Source of the DNA: Verrucomicrobiota bacterium
Lineage (GTDB): Bacteria > Verrucomicrobiota > Verrucomicrobiia > Limisphaerales > JACDHS01
Direction of reading: 5' to 3'
Length of the DNA: 64,000 nucleotides
Assembly: GCA_013820875.1 (NCBI GenBank)
Contig: JACDHS010000005.1
Coordinates: 30,569 to 94,568 of the forward strand
Numbering within the stretch: position 1 is the first letter of the stretch; every line of letters starts with the position of its first letter. The notes under the pieces were generated by a model, which made no database searches, was not told the DNA's origin, and saw nothing but the letters and a program-made list of their open reading frames with translations. Below, piece by piece: positions 9,477 through 18,109 of this stretch. The position numbers and the translations under genes are program-made.

Positions 9477-9649
9477 ATTGCCGGCAGGGCGTTTTGAAGG
9501 AGATGTGGTGGTGGCTCCGTTGAGTCCTGTTGCGTTTAGTCACCTGACCTTGATCGGGGCGAATGCCATTGCGGTAAGGCGCACAAACGGAAGTTAGTGG
9601 GGAATTTACAGCCCGATGCAACTTCAACGATGCAACGATTCACCCCCCA

Positions 9650-10558
9650 TCACTTCAGCACCACAATCTCACTCATCCGCCCCTCCCCGCGCCGATTCAA
9701 CGCCGTCATTCCAATCTCCACCTCCGCATTCAGCGCGATGCCGTTCAAAACAAACGAAGGATCTGATCCACTCGCAACCGGCCGCATCTCTGCATCCACG
9801 CCGACGACTCGCACCCAGACCCGGTAACGCTCCGCCAGCGGCACAGGCGGACACTCCACGATTATTCCACCTGGCTCAACTACCGTGGCTTTCACCTTCT
9901 CCGGCGCCGCAGGAGTTTTCTTCAATCCCGGCTGATTAAAACCAAACTCCACCCAGCGCCCATCCAGCGGATCCAGCGCATAGGCCACATCATTGAACAC
10001 CTTGCGCACCAGGCGACGCGCCTTGCCGAGCAGGACAGCCCGCGCCTGCAACGCCCGTTGCACATCCGCTTTCGCGAGGTTCACCGCCGCCACCCGATCC
10101 ATCAACGCCTTCTTCAACACTCCCGCCTGCGCGGAAGTGATGTCGATCCCCGAATAATCCAACTCCGGACGGCTCTCCAGATACCCTCCCATCGTCCCGA
10201 GCAGCACGTAAACCTTATCCACCGTCAGCGGCACCTGGCGCGATCCCCTGAAACCGAGCGCCTCCCATTCCCGCGAACCTTTCGGCCCCAACGCATCCTT
10301 GCGCAACACGCGCAACACCGTGGCAAAAGTGCGTCCCGTCTTCAGCGCCAGCTCCAATTTCTCCCCTTTCTTGCGCAGCATCACCCTCGCTTCCAGAAAT
10401 TGGCTGTGCGAAAGGTCCAAAGCCTCCTTCTCAGCGGTGAGCAACCCCGCCAGGTTGGACGCCAACCCCAGTTGACTCCCCAAATTGAGGATCCCGGGAA
10501 TAATATTCCCCATCTGAACCACCATTTTCGCCGCTGAATTGGCTAATCTATTTTCCAT
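9650..10558 (-). CDS. fibronectin type III-like domain protein, intact paralogue
   Basis: A 302-residue protein with no signal peptide. Residues 1-200 are mostly helical and charged (GLLTAEKEALDLSHSQFLEAR onward). WVEFGFNQPGLKKTPAAPEKV (about 210) leads into a C-terminal Fn3-like domain of about 80 residues that ends with EVEIGMTALNRRGEGRMSEIVVLK. A 5'-truncated relative of its C-terminal half lies at 36061-36483 (DAFGLNQPGLKARP, VEITVSAVNNGGESVQSEVVIL). The pair shows this is a real family and not a chance frame. The specific role is unknown. It stands alone, with 248 bp on one side and a 1.2 kb gene-free stretch on the other. Confidence 0.8.
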   Translation of the reverse strand: MENRLANSAAKMVVQMGNIIPGILNLGSQLGLASNLAGLLTAEKEALDLSHSQFLEARVMLRKKGEKLELALKTGRTFATVLRVLRKDALGPKGSREWEALGFRGSRQVPLTVDKVYVLLGTMGGYLESRPELDYSGIDITSAQAGVLKKALMDRVAAVNLAKADVQRALQARAVLLGKARRLVRKVFNDVAYALDPLDGRWVEFGFNQPGLKKTPAAPEKVKATVVEPGGIIVECPPVPLAERYRVWVRVVGVDAEMRPVASGSDPSFVLNGIALNAEVEIGMTALNRRGEGRMSEIVVLK

Positions 10559-11252
10559 ATTTTTGTTTTCGTTTGATGTTTAAAAATTAACAACCCCCTT
10601 TATCTCACAAACGGACATCCCCGCATAAGGACAACATTCTGTCGCAGTGATTGTCCACCCTGTTAACCCACTGATGCAGAAGGCATTCTGCACGCAAAAA
10701 AAGTTCAAAATATTTTCAAATAACCGCAAACCCGCATGAATAAAGGCCGAAACGTGGGCCACCGCGATAATCACCCGTAAAACATAGGGCGACGCAAGCC
10801 ATGGTTGGGAGACGTAAAGCGATAAAACACCTTCAAACGCGCAAAAACTGACTCCGTAAAAACAAACAACTCCGGTTCCAATCGGATCCCCTGTCCAACA
10901 AAAGAATGAACCACCCAACCGATCGGAACCGAACCGCTCAAACTCAAAACAACCCCTTCCCAATCGTGCGACGACTTATCGAAATGCATCCCCCGGAGTT
11001 CCGCCCGGAAACGCCCTTGAAAAATCCAAAAAAATGCATTTCCGGACGGAAACCGGCTCAAGTGAGCGAGAAAAATGGATTTCCAACCGGAAACAGCCCA
11101 AGTGGAAACAAATAAATCGATCACCGAACGGATAAGCTGCCCGCAGAGCGGCAATTGAAGGTGGCCGAGGATTTCAACCGGTTTCAACCCACCGATCAGG
11201 AAGCAGTTGCCGATCCCAGTCGCGGAGTGACGACCCGCCTTGTAGCCGTGCG

Positions 11253-11363
11253 CGGAACGCTGGATTTATCCGGCAGCAATCTCCCAAACCGAACGCTGAC
11301 TCCAGAACCACCTGGCGCATTCGGGACAGATTCACGTTTCTGCCGGATGAATCCGGCGTTCCG
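11253..11363. repeat. long inverted repeat (23-bp arms)
   Basis: The left arm 11253-11275 begins CGGAACGCTGGATT and the right arm 11341-11363 ends AATCCGGCGTTCCG. They are complementary over 23 bp with two mismatches, with a 65-bp spacer between them. No gene is inside. It could be a small non-autonomous element or a transcript hairpin. Confidence 0.7.
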
Positions 11364-11520
11364 TTGCAATTTCAACTGAATCGTTCCGGCTATAGCGTTT
11401 ACCAAAAGTAATTTCCGGATAGGCACTTCAAGTTTCATCGGAAACGTCTGTCTTCCCGACGCCTTTCCGTTCGACCTCCGCTGTCGGGGTAATCAACGCG
11501 GACTGATCACAAACGCTTTT

Positions 11521-11655
11521 CTCGCAGAAAGGAAATGAGCCTCCTGACGTCGTCTGCTACCAGATTTTGATCCGCCGTCGACCGCGGCGCACGCTCGTGC
11601 GCAAGCCTCTCTCTCGTGGCAGACGACGTGAGGAGGCTCTGATTATTTCCGCGAG
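11521..11655. repeat. 135-bp palindromic element with about 38-bp arms
   Basis: The left arm (11521-11558) has CTCGCAGAAAGGAAAT, then GAGCCTCCTGACGTCGTCTGC. The right arm (11618-11655) is its near complement, GCAGACGACGTGAGGAGGCTC then ATTATTTCCGCGAG. The pairing is broken by only a few mismatches and small gaps. The loop has a nested CGCACG...CGTGCG hairpin. The structure and size fit a MITE. Confidence 0.75.
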
Positions 11656-11763
11656 ATTACTCGCAAAACGTCATAGCGGCTCCGGATTATGATCCAATGC
11701 TCCGCCAACTGCCGGAAGGATAATGGCCCCAGAAGTTTCAACCTGATTACCGGGATGCTGAGA

Positions 11764-12672
11764 TTATTGTGCCATGGGTTTGATACTCAGACGGACCGCC
11801 CAATCGAAAAAACGCCGGGCCTGCTCCACTGCGTTCACCTCGTTGTGGCGCTCGATGTATTCGCAAACGTAAAATCCACGATACCCGACGGCTTCCAGGT
11901 TTTTGACGATCTTCACGAAATCAATCGGCCCTTCACCCCAGGGCAATTGGATTTCTTTCCATGTCATGCCACCCGCGCGAAAACCGGTTCCCTGTGTCAA
12001 CGGCAGCAATGCATCAAAAGAGGCGCCCTGATTTGTGCCGGCGTAATAATGGGCCGGATCAAGCGTCAACCCGAGGCCCGGCACATCGCGGCATAACTGC
12101 AGCGCGTCGGCTGGACGTTCCGTTATCTGGAAGCAATGGGTTTCGACAGTCAGCAGAATGCCGTGCTTTGCCGCAATCGCCTGAAGCTGCCGCAAGCGCG
12201 CCACCTGTTCGTCGCGGTCTGACTTGAGTGATGGGGCCATGAGATTGATCAGGCGCGCATCGAGACGGGCCGCCAGTTGAGCCAGGGCGGTGAACTCGCG
12301 TTCATATTGTTCAAAAGCGCGCGCCTCCACTGGGTCGAATGTGAGATTGGAAACGCGCAGGCCGTTCGCCGCCAGCAACGCTTCCACTCGCGACGCTTCG
12401 GCATCGAAATCCTCGAGCAACTTTTCCACCGAAACGTGCGGCGCCCATTTCAAACACGAGAGATCAACCCACTTGTAACCGATGTCGGCCATCGCCTTGA
12501 ACGCTGTTTCGGTCGATTGCTTGGACTGGATCAGCGACGAACAGGAAATGCGATCCGTGCGAACCGTCGCTTCGGAGGTAGCAGCGTTGGTCTTTGTGAT
12601 TTCCGCTCCGCTACTTTTGCAGGGGAGCATGGCCGCGAAGATGGTCGCGAGGAGCGTGATGAATATTTTCAT
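11764..12672 (-). CDS. exported sugar phosphate isomerase/epimerase-like TIM-barrel protein
   Basis: A 302-residue protein. The N-terminus has a hydrophobic stretch ending in MLPCKSSG, compatible with a lipoprotein signal (the Cys of a LPC lipobox near 17). The rest matches the xylose isomerase-like/AP endonuclease 2 fold: YKWVDLSCLKWAPH (early barrel), LINLMAP, ILLTVETHCFQ (Glu metal ligand), LGLTLDPAHYYAG (Asp, His) and YRGFYVCEYIERHNE (Glu). Such proteins in verrucomicrobia and planctomycetes are often exported and act on sugars. The substrate is unknown. It is a single gene on the minus strand with a 1.2 kb gene-free stretch downstream. Confidence 0.85.
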   Translation of the reverse strand: MKIFITLLATIFAAMLPCKSSGAEITKTNAATSEATVRTDRISCSSLIQSKQSTETAFKAMADIGYKWVDLSCLKWAPHVSVEKLLEDFDAEASRVEALLAANGLRVSNLTFDPVEARAFEQYEREFTALAQLAARLDARLINLMAPSLKSDRDEQVARLRQLQAIAAKHGILLTVETHCFQITERPADALQLCRDVPGLGLTLDPAHYYAGTNQGASFDALLPLTQGTGFRAGGMTWKEIQLPWGEGPIDFVKIVKNLEAVGYRGFYVCEYIERHNEVNAVEQARRFFDWAVRLSIKPMAQ

Positions 12673-13116
12673 GCCAGATTTTCAGGAATGGAGTGTTCAG
12701 GCAGGGCAAAGAAAACAGGTGACAGGGACACGTTGAGCAAACAATGGCTCAACATCACTCCACCTTCCTTGATCCGCGTCAAGGACAGTGACATAGAGTT
12801 TTTGCCAGACGGTCTTGTCATTAGCCATAATCTCTTCCATCAGCCCTTCTTCCATCGGCAAAGGAGGCGACGTCGCTGGCATGGAACTCGCCAGACGAAT
12901 CGGGTTGGACGGACTTCAGGTCAGTCTCGGTTTCCTGGCAAACGATCTGCATCCGCGCAAACCAGAGATGCAGTTGCGCTACAAGGAAGCCGCGAAACAC
13001 GTTGGGCGTCATACCTGGTAAATCTCTCTTTTACCATTTTCACTTAAAACGAACCACAACCAATCCCTCACCGCTTTTGTGGGTTGAAACACCTCCCTGC
13101 GGGCGTAGGTTGTTTC
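12673..13116. other. 444-bp intergenic region
   Basis: Between a minus-strand gene and a plus-strand cluster, so promoters for both are expected. It contains a small hairpin near 12733-12755 (GTTGAGC...GCTCAAC). Short minus-strand frames (12697-12882 and 12821-13012) have no start signals or recognisable domains and are not supported. Confidence 0.5.
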
Positions 13117-13488
13117 ATGAAAAGAGAAGCGACTCCGGGCAAGATTTCCAATCATTTCAGAGGACTCGGAACCGTCACTCGCGACATGGTTCAAGAACGC
13201 GCGAAGGAACTGGCGCAGATCAAGGGGCACGATCGCTACACTGAAGATGATTGGCATGAAGCCAAGCGTGAACTGATTGGGATTCATGGCGATACACCTG
13301 AAGATGAATCCATCAATGCGCTGACCCGTTGGGATGAGGATCCCGGCTCTTCCGGTCATCGCGTGCCGCACATTGAGCCGACTGATGAAGAAGTTCTGGC
13401 GGAACAATTGGTCGAGGAAGGCTCGGAGGAAGCAGAACACGATCGTATGGTGGAAGGCAGCCGTCCGAACCGTAACGAGGAGATTTAG
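13117..13488 (+). CDS. DUF2934-like small acidic protein
   Basis: A 123-residue protein from the ATG at 13117; an upstream start at 13084 would add 11 residues with no better ribosome site. Residues 23-50 (ERAKELAQIKGHDRYTEDDWHEAKREL) match the DUF2934 pattern of an Arg-Ala helix, a Gly-His turn and a DDWxxAxxEL helix. The C-terminal half is very acidic, with many Glu and Asp. It has no signal or membrane segment. It ends 6 bp before the phosphoribosyltransferase gene, whose ribosome site (GAGGAG near 13478) lies in this gene's 3' end, so they are probably co-translated. DUF2934 proteins often sit in stress gene clusters; the molecular role is unknown. Confidence 0.75.
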   Translation: MKREATPGKISNHFRGLGTVTRDMVQERAKELAQIKGHDRYTEDDWHEAKRELIGIHGDTPEDESINALTRWDEDPGSSGHRVPHIEPTDEEVLAEQLVEEGSEEAEHDRMVEGSRPNRNEEI

Positions 13489-13494
13489 ATCGCC

Positions 13495-14157
13495 ATGATC
13501 GAGAGATTTCGAGACCGCAGAGAAGCTGGACGCTGGCTGGCGAACACGATGGATCATCTCACCGATCAGGCAAATGTGGTTCTTGCTTTGCCAAGGGGTG
13601 GTGTTCCCGTCGGCCTTGAAGTAGCTCACCGTCTCCATGCGCCTCTCCAGGTATTTGTGGTGCGAAAGCTGGGGGTTCCAGGCCATGAAGAATATGCCAT
13701 GGGCGCGATCGCCTCCGGAGGTGTCACACTCTTGAACGAAGAAGTTATCCGGCAACTGCGGATTTCCCGGTCTGAAGTGGAGTTTGTAATTGCACGAGAA
13801 AACCGGGAGTTGGAACGGCGGGAACAACTTTACAGCGGTGAACAGCCACAAGTGGACATCAGCAGGGGGACAGTGATTCTTGTAGATGATGGTCTTGCGA
13901 CAGGTTCCACAATGAAAGCGGCTGTGCGAGCAGTCAGGCAACGGGGCGCTGACAGGATTGTCGTTGCTGTTCCAGTAGCTCCGGCATCCGCCAGGGAAGA
14001 ATTTGAAGCGATAGCCGATGAGTTTATATGCGTGCTTGAGCCTGAACTGTTTTATGCAGTTGGCCAATGGTACGAAAATTTTTCACAGACAACGGATGAC
14101 GAAGTCCGGGAGTTGTTGGCCGCTCAAAACCAAGTGGTTTCAGGCTCCAGTTTTTGA
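13495..14157 (+). CDS. phosphoribosyltransferase-family protein
   Basis: A 220-residue type I PRTase fold. LALPRGGVPVGLEVA near 31-45 is the first PPi loop. VVRKLGVPGHEEYAMGAIASGG follows and recurs in this subfamily. VILVDDGLATGSTMKAA (about 127-143) is the PRPP-binding loop with the two acidic residues and the T-G-S-T turn. This subfamily is commonly fused to, or beside, alpha/beta hydrolases and erythromycin-esterase-like proteins, as here. The ribosyl acceptor is not known. It starts 6 bp after its neighbour, and a ribosome binding site for the next gene lies just past its stop. Confidence 0.93.
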   Translation: MIERFRDRREAGRWLANTMDHLTDQANVVLALPRGGVPVGLEVAHRLHAPLQVFVVRKLGVPGHEEYAMGAIASGGVTLLNEEVIRQLRISRSEVEFVIARENRELERREQLYSGEQPQVDISRGTVILVDDGLATGSTMKAAVRAVRQRGADRIVVAVPVAPASAREEFEAIADEFICVLEPELFYAVGQWYENFSQTTDDEVRELLAAQNQVVSGSSF

Positions 14158-14168
14158 TTTCCAAGCGA

Positions 14169-14176
14169 AAGGAGGT
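14169..14176 (+). promoter_or_regulatory. ribosome binding site that fixes the start of the erythromycin-esterase-like gene
   Basis: AAAGGAGG lies 5 bp before the ATG at 14181. This favours 14181 over the in-frame upstream TTG at 14154, which overlaps the previous gene. Confidence 0.8.
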
Positions 14177-14180
14177 TTCA

Positions 14181-15524
14181 ATGGCGTTAGCAGTTGATGC
14201 GACAACCGAGATTATCGGTGAGTCCGCCCACCGACTTACAGGTTCCAATAGGGATTATGATCCACTGTTGGAGATGATTGGTGATGCCCGATTTGTCCTG
14301 CTGGGAGAGGCTTCCCATGGCACACACGAATTCTATCGCGAACGCGCCCAGATCACTAAACGGCTGATTCAGGAAAAAGGTTTTACCTCCATCGCAGTCG
14401 AAGCCGATTGGCCGGACGCCTACCGGGTAAACCGATTTATTCGCAACGAAAGCGAAGATGAAGATGCTGAAGAAGCTCTGCAGGATTTCAAAAGATTTCC
14501 CACCTGGATGTGGCGCAATGCTGACGTGCTCGATTTCGTGGGATGGTTGCGCGATTACAATGACAACATTCTTGAGCCAACACAAAAAGTCGGTTTCTAC
14601 GGGCTGGATCTCTATAGCCTCCATAGCTCGATCCAGGCGGTGCTGGACTACTTGAAAAAAACTGATCCTGAAGAAGCTCGTCGCGCCAGGTCGCGATACT
14701 CCTGCTTTGAGCATTTTGGAGAAGATCCGCAATCCTACGCTTTCGCCGCCACCACTTCGAACGCAAACTCCTGTGAAGAAGAGGTCATTCGCCAACTGGT
14801 GGAGTTGCGTCGTCGCTCGGAAGATTACCTCCGTGCGGAGGGCAAAAGCGTCGCCGACGAATTCTTCTTTGCCGAACAAAATGCACGCCTGGTGAAAAAT
14901 GCGGAGCACTATTATCGCTCCATGTTTTATGGGCGGCAATCTTCCTGGAATCTTCGCGATCAACACATGGCCGACACACTCGATTCCCTCATGGGACATC
15001 TGCAACGACATCGTGTGCCGCAAAAAATAGCCGTCTGGGAGCACAACTCGCACCTGGGCGATGCTCGTGCGACCCAGATGGGTGAACGCGGCGAACTAAA
15101 TGTGGGACAACTCATCCGGGAACGTCATTCAGGCCAATCTGTTTTGGTTGGCTTTACGACGTATTCCGGGTCCGTCACAGCAGCTTCCGAGTGGGATACA
15201 CCTGCCGAGCGCAAACGTGTGCGTGATTCCCTTCCTGAAAGCTATGAGGCTCTGTTTCACGAAGTGGGATTCGATCGTTTCTTTCTAAACATGCGAGATA
15301 TTCCAGCAGTCAAAGAAAAGTTGCAAGAACCCCGCCTCGAACGTGCCATTGGAGTCATTTACATGCCGCAGACCGAACGAATGAGCCATTATTTCGAAGC
15401 TTATTTGTCCGATCAGTTTGATGCGATCCTGCATTTTGACCAAACCCGCGCAGTCGAACCGCTGGAGCGCACGGTTGAATGGAGAAAAGGCGATATCCCT
15501 GAGACATTCCCATTCAGCGTTTAA
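14181..15524 (+). CDS. erythromycin esterase-family hydrolase
   Basis: A 447-residue cytoplasmic protein. GEASHGTHEFYRERAQITKRL (about 40-60) carries the catalytic-site Glu and His of the EreA/EreB-like family, and SIAVEADWPDAYRVNRFIR follows with the second acidic/Trp cluster. WEHNSHLGDARATQMGE (near 290) supplies the later Glu-His-Asn-x-His motif. GFTTYSGSVTAASEWD and the C-terminal GVIYMPQTERMSHYF are also typical. Most chromosomal members of this family are not proven macrolide esterases. Linkage to a phosphoribosyltransferase, DUF2934 and DUF5335-like genes suggests a general stress or detoxification role. Confidence 0.92.
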   Translation: MALAVDATTEIIGESAHRLTGSNRDYDPLLEMIGDARFVLLGEASHGTHEFYRERAQITKRLIQEKGFTSIAVEADWPDAYRVNRFIRNESEDEDAEEALQDFKRFPTWMWRNADVLDFVGWLRDYNDNILEPTQKVGFYGLDLYSLHSSIQAVLDYLKKTDPEEARRARSRYSCFEHFGEDPQSYAFAATTSNANSCEEEVIRQLVELRRRSEDYLRAEGKSVADEFFFAEQNARLVKNAEHYYRSMFYGRQSSWNLRDQHMADTLDSLMGHLQRHRVPQKIAVWEHNSHLGDARATQMGERGELNVGQLIRERHSGQSVLVGFTTYSGSVTAASEWDTPAERKRVRDSLPESYEALFHEVGFDRFFLNMRDIPAVKEKLQEPRLERAIGVIYMPQTERMSHYFEAYLSDQFDAILHFDQTRAVEPLERTVEWRKGDIPETFPFSV

Positions 15525-15532
15525 TTTTATAT

Positions 15533-15952
15533 ATGAAAAACTTAGCTATTCATCCAAATCAATGGGGAGCTTTCTGTGAAGCTTTTACTGAACTGAACCG
15601 CGGCACTTTAATGTCCGTGGATTTGCATCATCTCGATAATAGGCGGGATGGGATTGCACGCGACGCCGTGTTTCAGGAGATGATTTGGGATACAAGCCCA
15701 GCGTGCAGCAGTATTATAACGTTGCGCTTCGGACAGGAAGGCGAAATGCGGACCGACCACGTCGTTATCGAACCCATCCATCTCCGGGTAAAGCAAAACG
15801 GTGACGGCCAAAAGTTCCTTCAGATCGAAGCGGAGAACGGTGTCACGCTCGTTAATTTTAGGTCCGGCCGTTTACCTATGGAAGATTTCGAATCTGAATT
15901 CAAAAGCTTTGGAAGAGGTAAAAACCAAAGCGAAGTGGCAGCATCATCATGA
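15533..15952 (+). CDS. DUF5335-like protein
   Basis: A 139-residue soluble protein. The start (IHPNQWGAFCEAFTELNRGTLMSVDL) has the WxxFxxxFxxxxxGxxxxV pattern of DUF5335, followed by a beta-rich half (IITLRFGQEGEM, HLRVKQNGDGQKFLQIEAENG). It starts 8 bp after the erythromycin-esterase-like gene and overlaps the hydrolase gene by 4 bp (ATGA), so the genes are translationally coupled. Function unknown; family assignment moderate. Confidence 0.75.
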   Translation: MKNLAIHPNQWGAFCEAFTELNRGTLMSVDLHHLDNRRDGIARDAVFQEMIWDTSPACSSIITLRFGQEGEMRTDHVVIEPIHLRVKQNGDGQKFLQIEAENGVTLVNFRSGRLPMEDFESEFKSFGRGKNQSEVAASS

Positions 15953-16614
15953 AAACTATCATAGAACATGGACATGGAAAACTGGTGACGATTCCCGCGG
16001 GAGATGTCGCGTTGGAAGGCAATCTTATTGTTCCGCCAAAAGCATCCGGGGTGGTGCTGTTTGCGCATGGGAGTGGGAGCAGTCGATTCAGCTCTAGAAA
16101 CCGTGCGGTTGCCGCCTATCTGAATGAAGGCGGCCTGGGAACTCTGCTGATGGATCTCCTATCCGAAAGCGAGGAGGCTATCGACCTCCAGACAACGCAA
16201 CTTCGTTTCGACATCGCATTTCTTGCCGAGCGACTTCTCTACGCCAAGGCATGGCTGAAAGAAACCGCAGAAACCAAAGATCTAAAAACAGGGTTGTTCG
16301 GTTCAAGCACCGGAGGCGGCGCCGCGCTGGCTGCTGCTGCTCAGGAACCCGCCGAAATCTCCGCAGTGGTTTCGCGCGGTGGCAGGCCTGATTTGGCAGG
16401 GCCCGCCCTGCCCGATGTCAAATGCCCAACACTTCTCATCGTGGGGGGAAGGGATTTTCCTGTTATTGAATTAAACAAGGAAGCCTACGAGCAACTCACC
16501 TGCACGAAGGCGATGGAGATTGTCCCGGGCGCGACTCATCTGTTTGAAGAACGAGGCGCTCTTGAGGAGGTTTCCAGGCTCACCCGTGACTGGTTCCGGA
16601 AATATCTGCAATAA
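15949..16614 (+). CDS. dienelactone hydrolase-like alpha/beta hydrolase
   Basis: A 221-residue alpha/beta hydrolase. VVLFAHGSGSSRFSSRNRAVA holds the oxyanion HG motif, and GLFGSSTGGGAALAAAA is the nucleophile elbow (GxSxG with Ser). CPTLLIVGGRDFPVIELN carries the acid Asp, and the last catalytic His is in GATHLFEERG. The size and motifs match the hydrolase half of the phosphoribosyltransferase-hydrolase fusions; here the two are separate genes of one cluster. It ends 8 bp before the end of gatB on the opposite strand. Substrate unknown. Confidence 0.9.
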   Translation: MKTIIEHGHGKLVTIPAGDVALEGNLIVPPKASGVVLFAHGSGSSRFSSRNRAVAAYLNEGGLGTLLMDLLSESEEAIDLQTTQLRFDIAFLAERLLYAKAWLKETAETKDLKTGLFGSSTGGGAALAAAAQEPAEISAVVSRGGRPDLAGPALPDVKCPTLLIVGGRDFPVIELNKEAYEQLTCTKAMEIVPGATHLFEERGALEEVSRLTRDWFRKYLQ

Positions 16615-16622
16615 ACCCGACG

Positions 16623-18104
16623 CTATTCCTTCAATTTCTTTTCCAGCATCTCTCCGATCAGGTTCGGGTTTGCTTTACCTTTGCTCAACTTCATGACCTG
16701 CCCTTTGAGAAAATTTAGTGCGGCAACCTTGCCCGCTCTGAAATCAGCAGCAGAATTCGGATTTGCAGCAATCGCGTCGTCGCAAAACTTTTCGATCGCA
16801 CCGGTATCGCTGACTTGAGCGAGACCTTTCTTCTGCACGATTATTTCTGGCGATTCACCGCTTTGGAACATTTCAACGAAAACGTCCTGTGCAATCTTGG
16901 AACTAATCTTCCCGCTTTCGACCAGGCCGACCAGTTCAAGGATACCCTCTGGCTTGAACTTGAGATCTGAGAAACTGAACTTCTGTTGATCTTCCGGTTC
17001 GATTCCCATCGCCGCCTGTTCCGAAACAAGTGTTTCATTTGCTTCGGTCATTTTGGCTCGAAGGTTGTTAATCACCCAGTTCGCAACCGTTTTGGGATTC
17101 TTCGAACGTTTGGCGAGTGCCTCAAAATATTCTCCCAGAGGCCGATCCCATACGAATGATTGTGCGTCGCCCGCAGGAAGTTGGTAATCCGTCATAAAAC
17201 GTTGCTTCTTTGCGAGTGGCAGTTCCACAACGCGTCCTGAAACTTCTGCAAGCCACGGCTCAGTCGGTTCGAACGGCATCAGATCCGGTTCAGGGAAATA
17301 GCGATAATCATGCGCCATTTCTTTGCTGCGCATTACTTCAGTAATGCCGGCAACATCATCCCATCGACGTGTTTCCTGAAAGAGTTGCCCCCCGTTTGTC
17401 AGCGTTTCAATTTGACGCGGGATTTCATACTCCAGCGCGCGTCGCGCGCCGCTGAAGCTGTTCATGTTTTTGATTTCGATCTTCTTGCCCAGTTCCTTTT
17501 GCCCCTTGGGTCGGACACTCACATTCACATCGCAACGCACCATCCCCTTTTCCATATCGCAATCGCTCACCCCGCCATAGAGCAGGATATCCTTGAGCGC
17601 ATTCAGGTATTCGTAAGCCTGCTCGGGACTTGTCAGGTCGGGTTCGGAGACGATCTCCAGGAGCGGCACACCGGCGCGGTTGAAATCCACTCCGCTAAAC
17701 CGATCGAAATGAATGTTTTTCCCGACATCCTCTTCCAGGTGTGCGCGGGTGATGCGCACACGTGAAATACCACCCTCAAATTCGAATTCCACGTAGCCAT
17801 TGGCAGTGGAAGGTTTGTCGTATTGAGTGACCTGGTAATTCTTGGCCACATCAGGATAAAAGTAGTTTTTGCGATCGAACTTGGCGTGGCTCGGGATCGA
17901 GCAGTTCAATAGGTAACCGGTTAGCACCGTGAGTTTGAGCGCCTCTCCATTCGCCACTGGGAGAACGCCTGGCATGCCAAGGCAAACCGGACAAACATTG
18001 CTGTTTGGCGCCGCACCAAAAGCGTTGGCACACCCACACCACATCTTCGACTTGGTTTTGAGTTGGACGTGTGTTTCCAACCCGATGACTGCTTCGTATT
18101 CCAT
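16623..18104 (-). CDS. gatB: aspartyl/glutamyl-tRNA(Asn/Gln) amidotransferase subunit B
   Basis: A 493-residue GatB. The N-terminus (YEAVIGLETHVQLKTKSKMWCGC) is diagnostic, with the zinc-site cysteines completed by NVCPVCLGMPGVLPV. KMVRCDVNVSVRP and KNMNSFSGARRALEYEI are further signatures, and ADFRAGKVAALNFLKGQVMKLSKGKANP is the YqeY-like tail domain. The enzyme amidates mischarged Glu-tRNA(Gln) or Asp-tRNA(Asn) together with GatA and GatC, which are not in this window. The length is normal. The gene is monocistronic here, with the vapBC relic upstream on the same strand. Confidence 0.98.
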   Translation of the reverse strand: MEYEAVIGLETHVQLKTKSKMWCGCANAFGAAPNSNVCPVCLGMPGVLPVANGEALKLTVLTGYLLNCSIPSHAKFDRKNYFYPDVAKNYQVTQYDKPSTANGYVEFEFEGGISRVRITRAHLEEDVGKNIHFDRFSGVDFNRAGVPLLEIVSEPDLTSPEQAYEYLNALKDILLYGGVSDCDMEKGMVRCDVNVSVRPKGQKELGKKIEIKNMNSFSGARRALEYEIPRQIETLTNGGQLFQETRRWDDVAGITEVMRSKEMAHDYRYFPEPDLMPFEPTEPWLAEVSGRVVELPLAKKQRFMTDYQLPAGDAQSFVWDRPLGEYFEALAKRSKNPKTVANWVINNLRAKMTEANETLVSEQAAMGIEPEDQQKFSFSDLKFKPEGILELVGLVESGKISSKIAQDVFVEMFQSGESPEIIVQKKGLAQVSDTGAIEKFCDDAIAANPNSAADFRAGKVAALNFLKGQVMKLSKGKANPNLIGEMLEKKLKE

Positions 18105-18109
18105 TTACG

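Larger units (their letters stand above)
10559..11763. other. 1.2 kb gene-free stretch carrying two long inverted repeats
   Basis: No frame here has a recognisable domain, a ribosome binding site or convincing composition. The two longest candidates (minus strand, 10580-10963 and 10771-11187) overlap each other and look like noise. The first half is AC-rich with short imperfect direct repeats near 11036-11105 (CGGAAAC...CAAGTG twice). The second half holds the inverted repeats at 11253-11363 and 11521-11655. It looks like a landing zone for small palindromic elements. Confidence 0.6.

Noticed and set aside
10771-11187. A 138-residue minus-strand frame
   Set aside because: No domain, no ribosome site, overlap with another weak frame, and composition like noncoding DNA.
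12697-13012. Two overlapping short minus-strand frames
   Set aside because: They are in different frames, have no ribosome site or recognisable domain, and neither continues the other.
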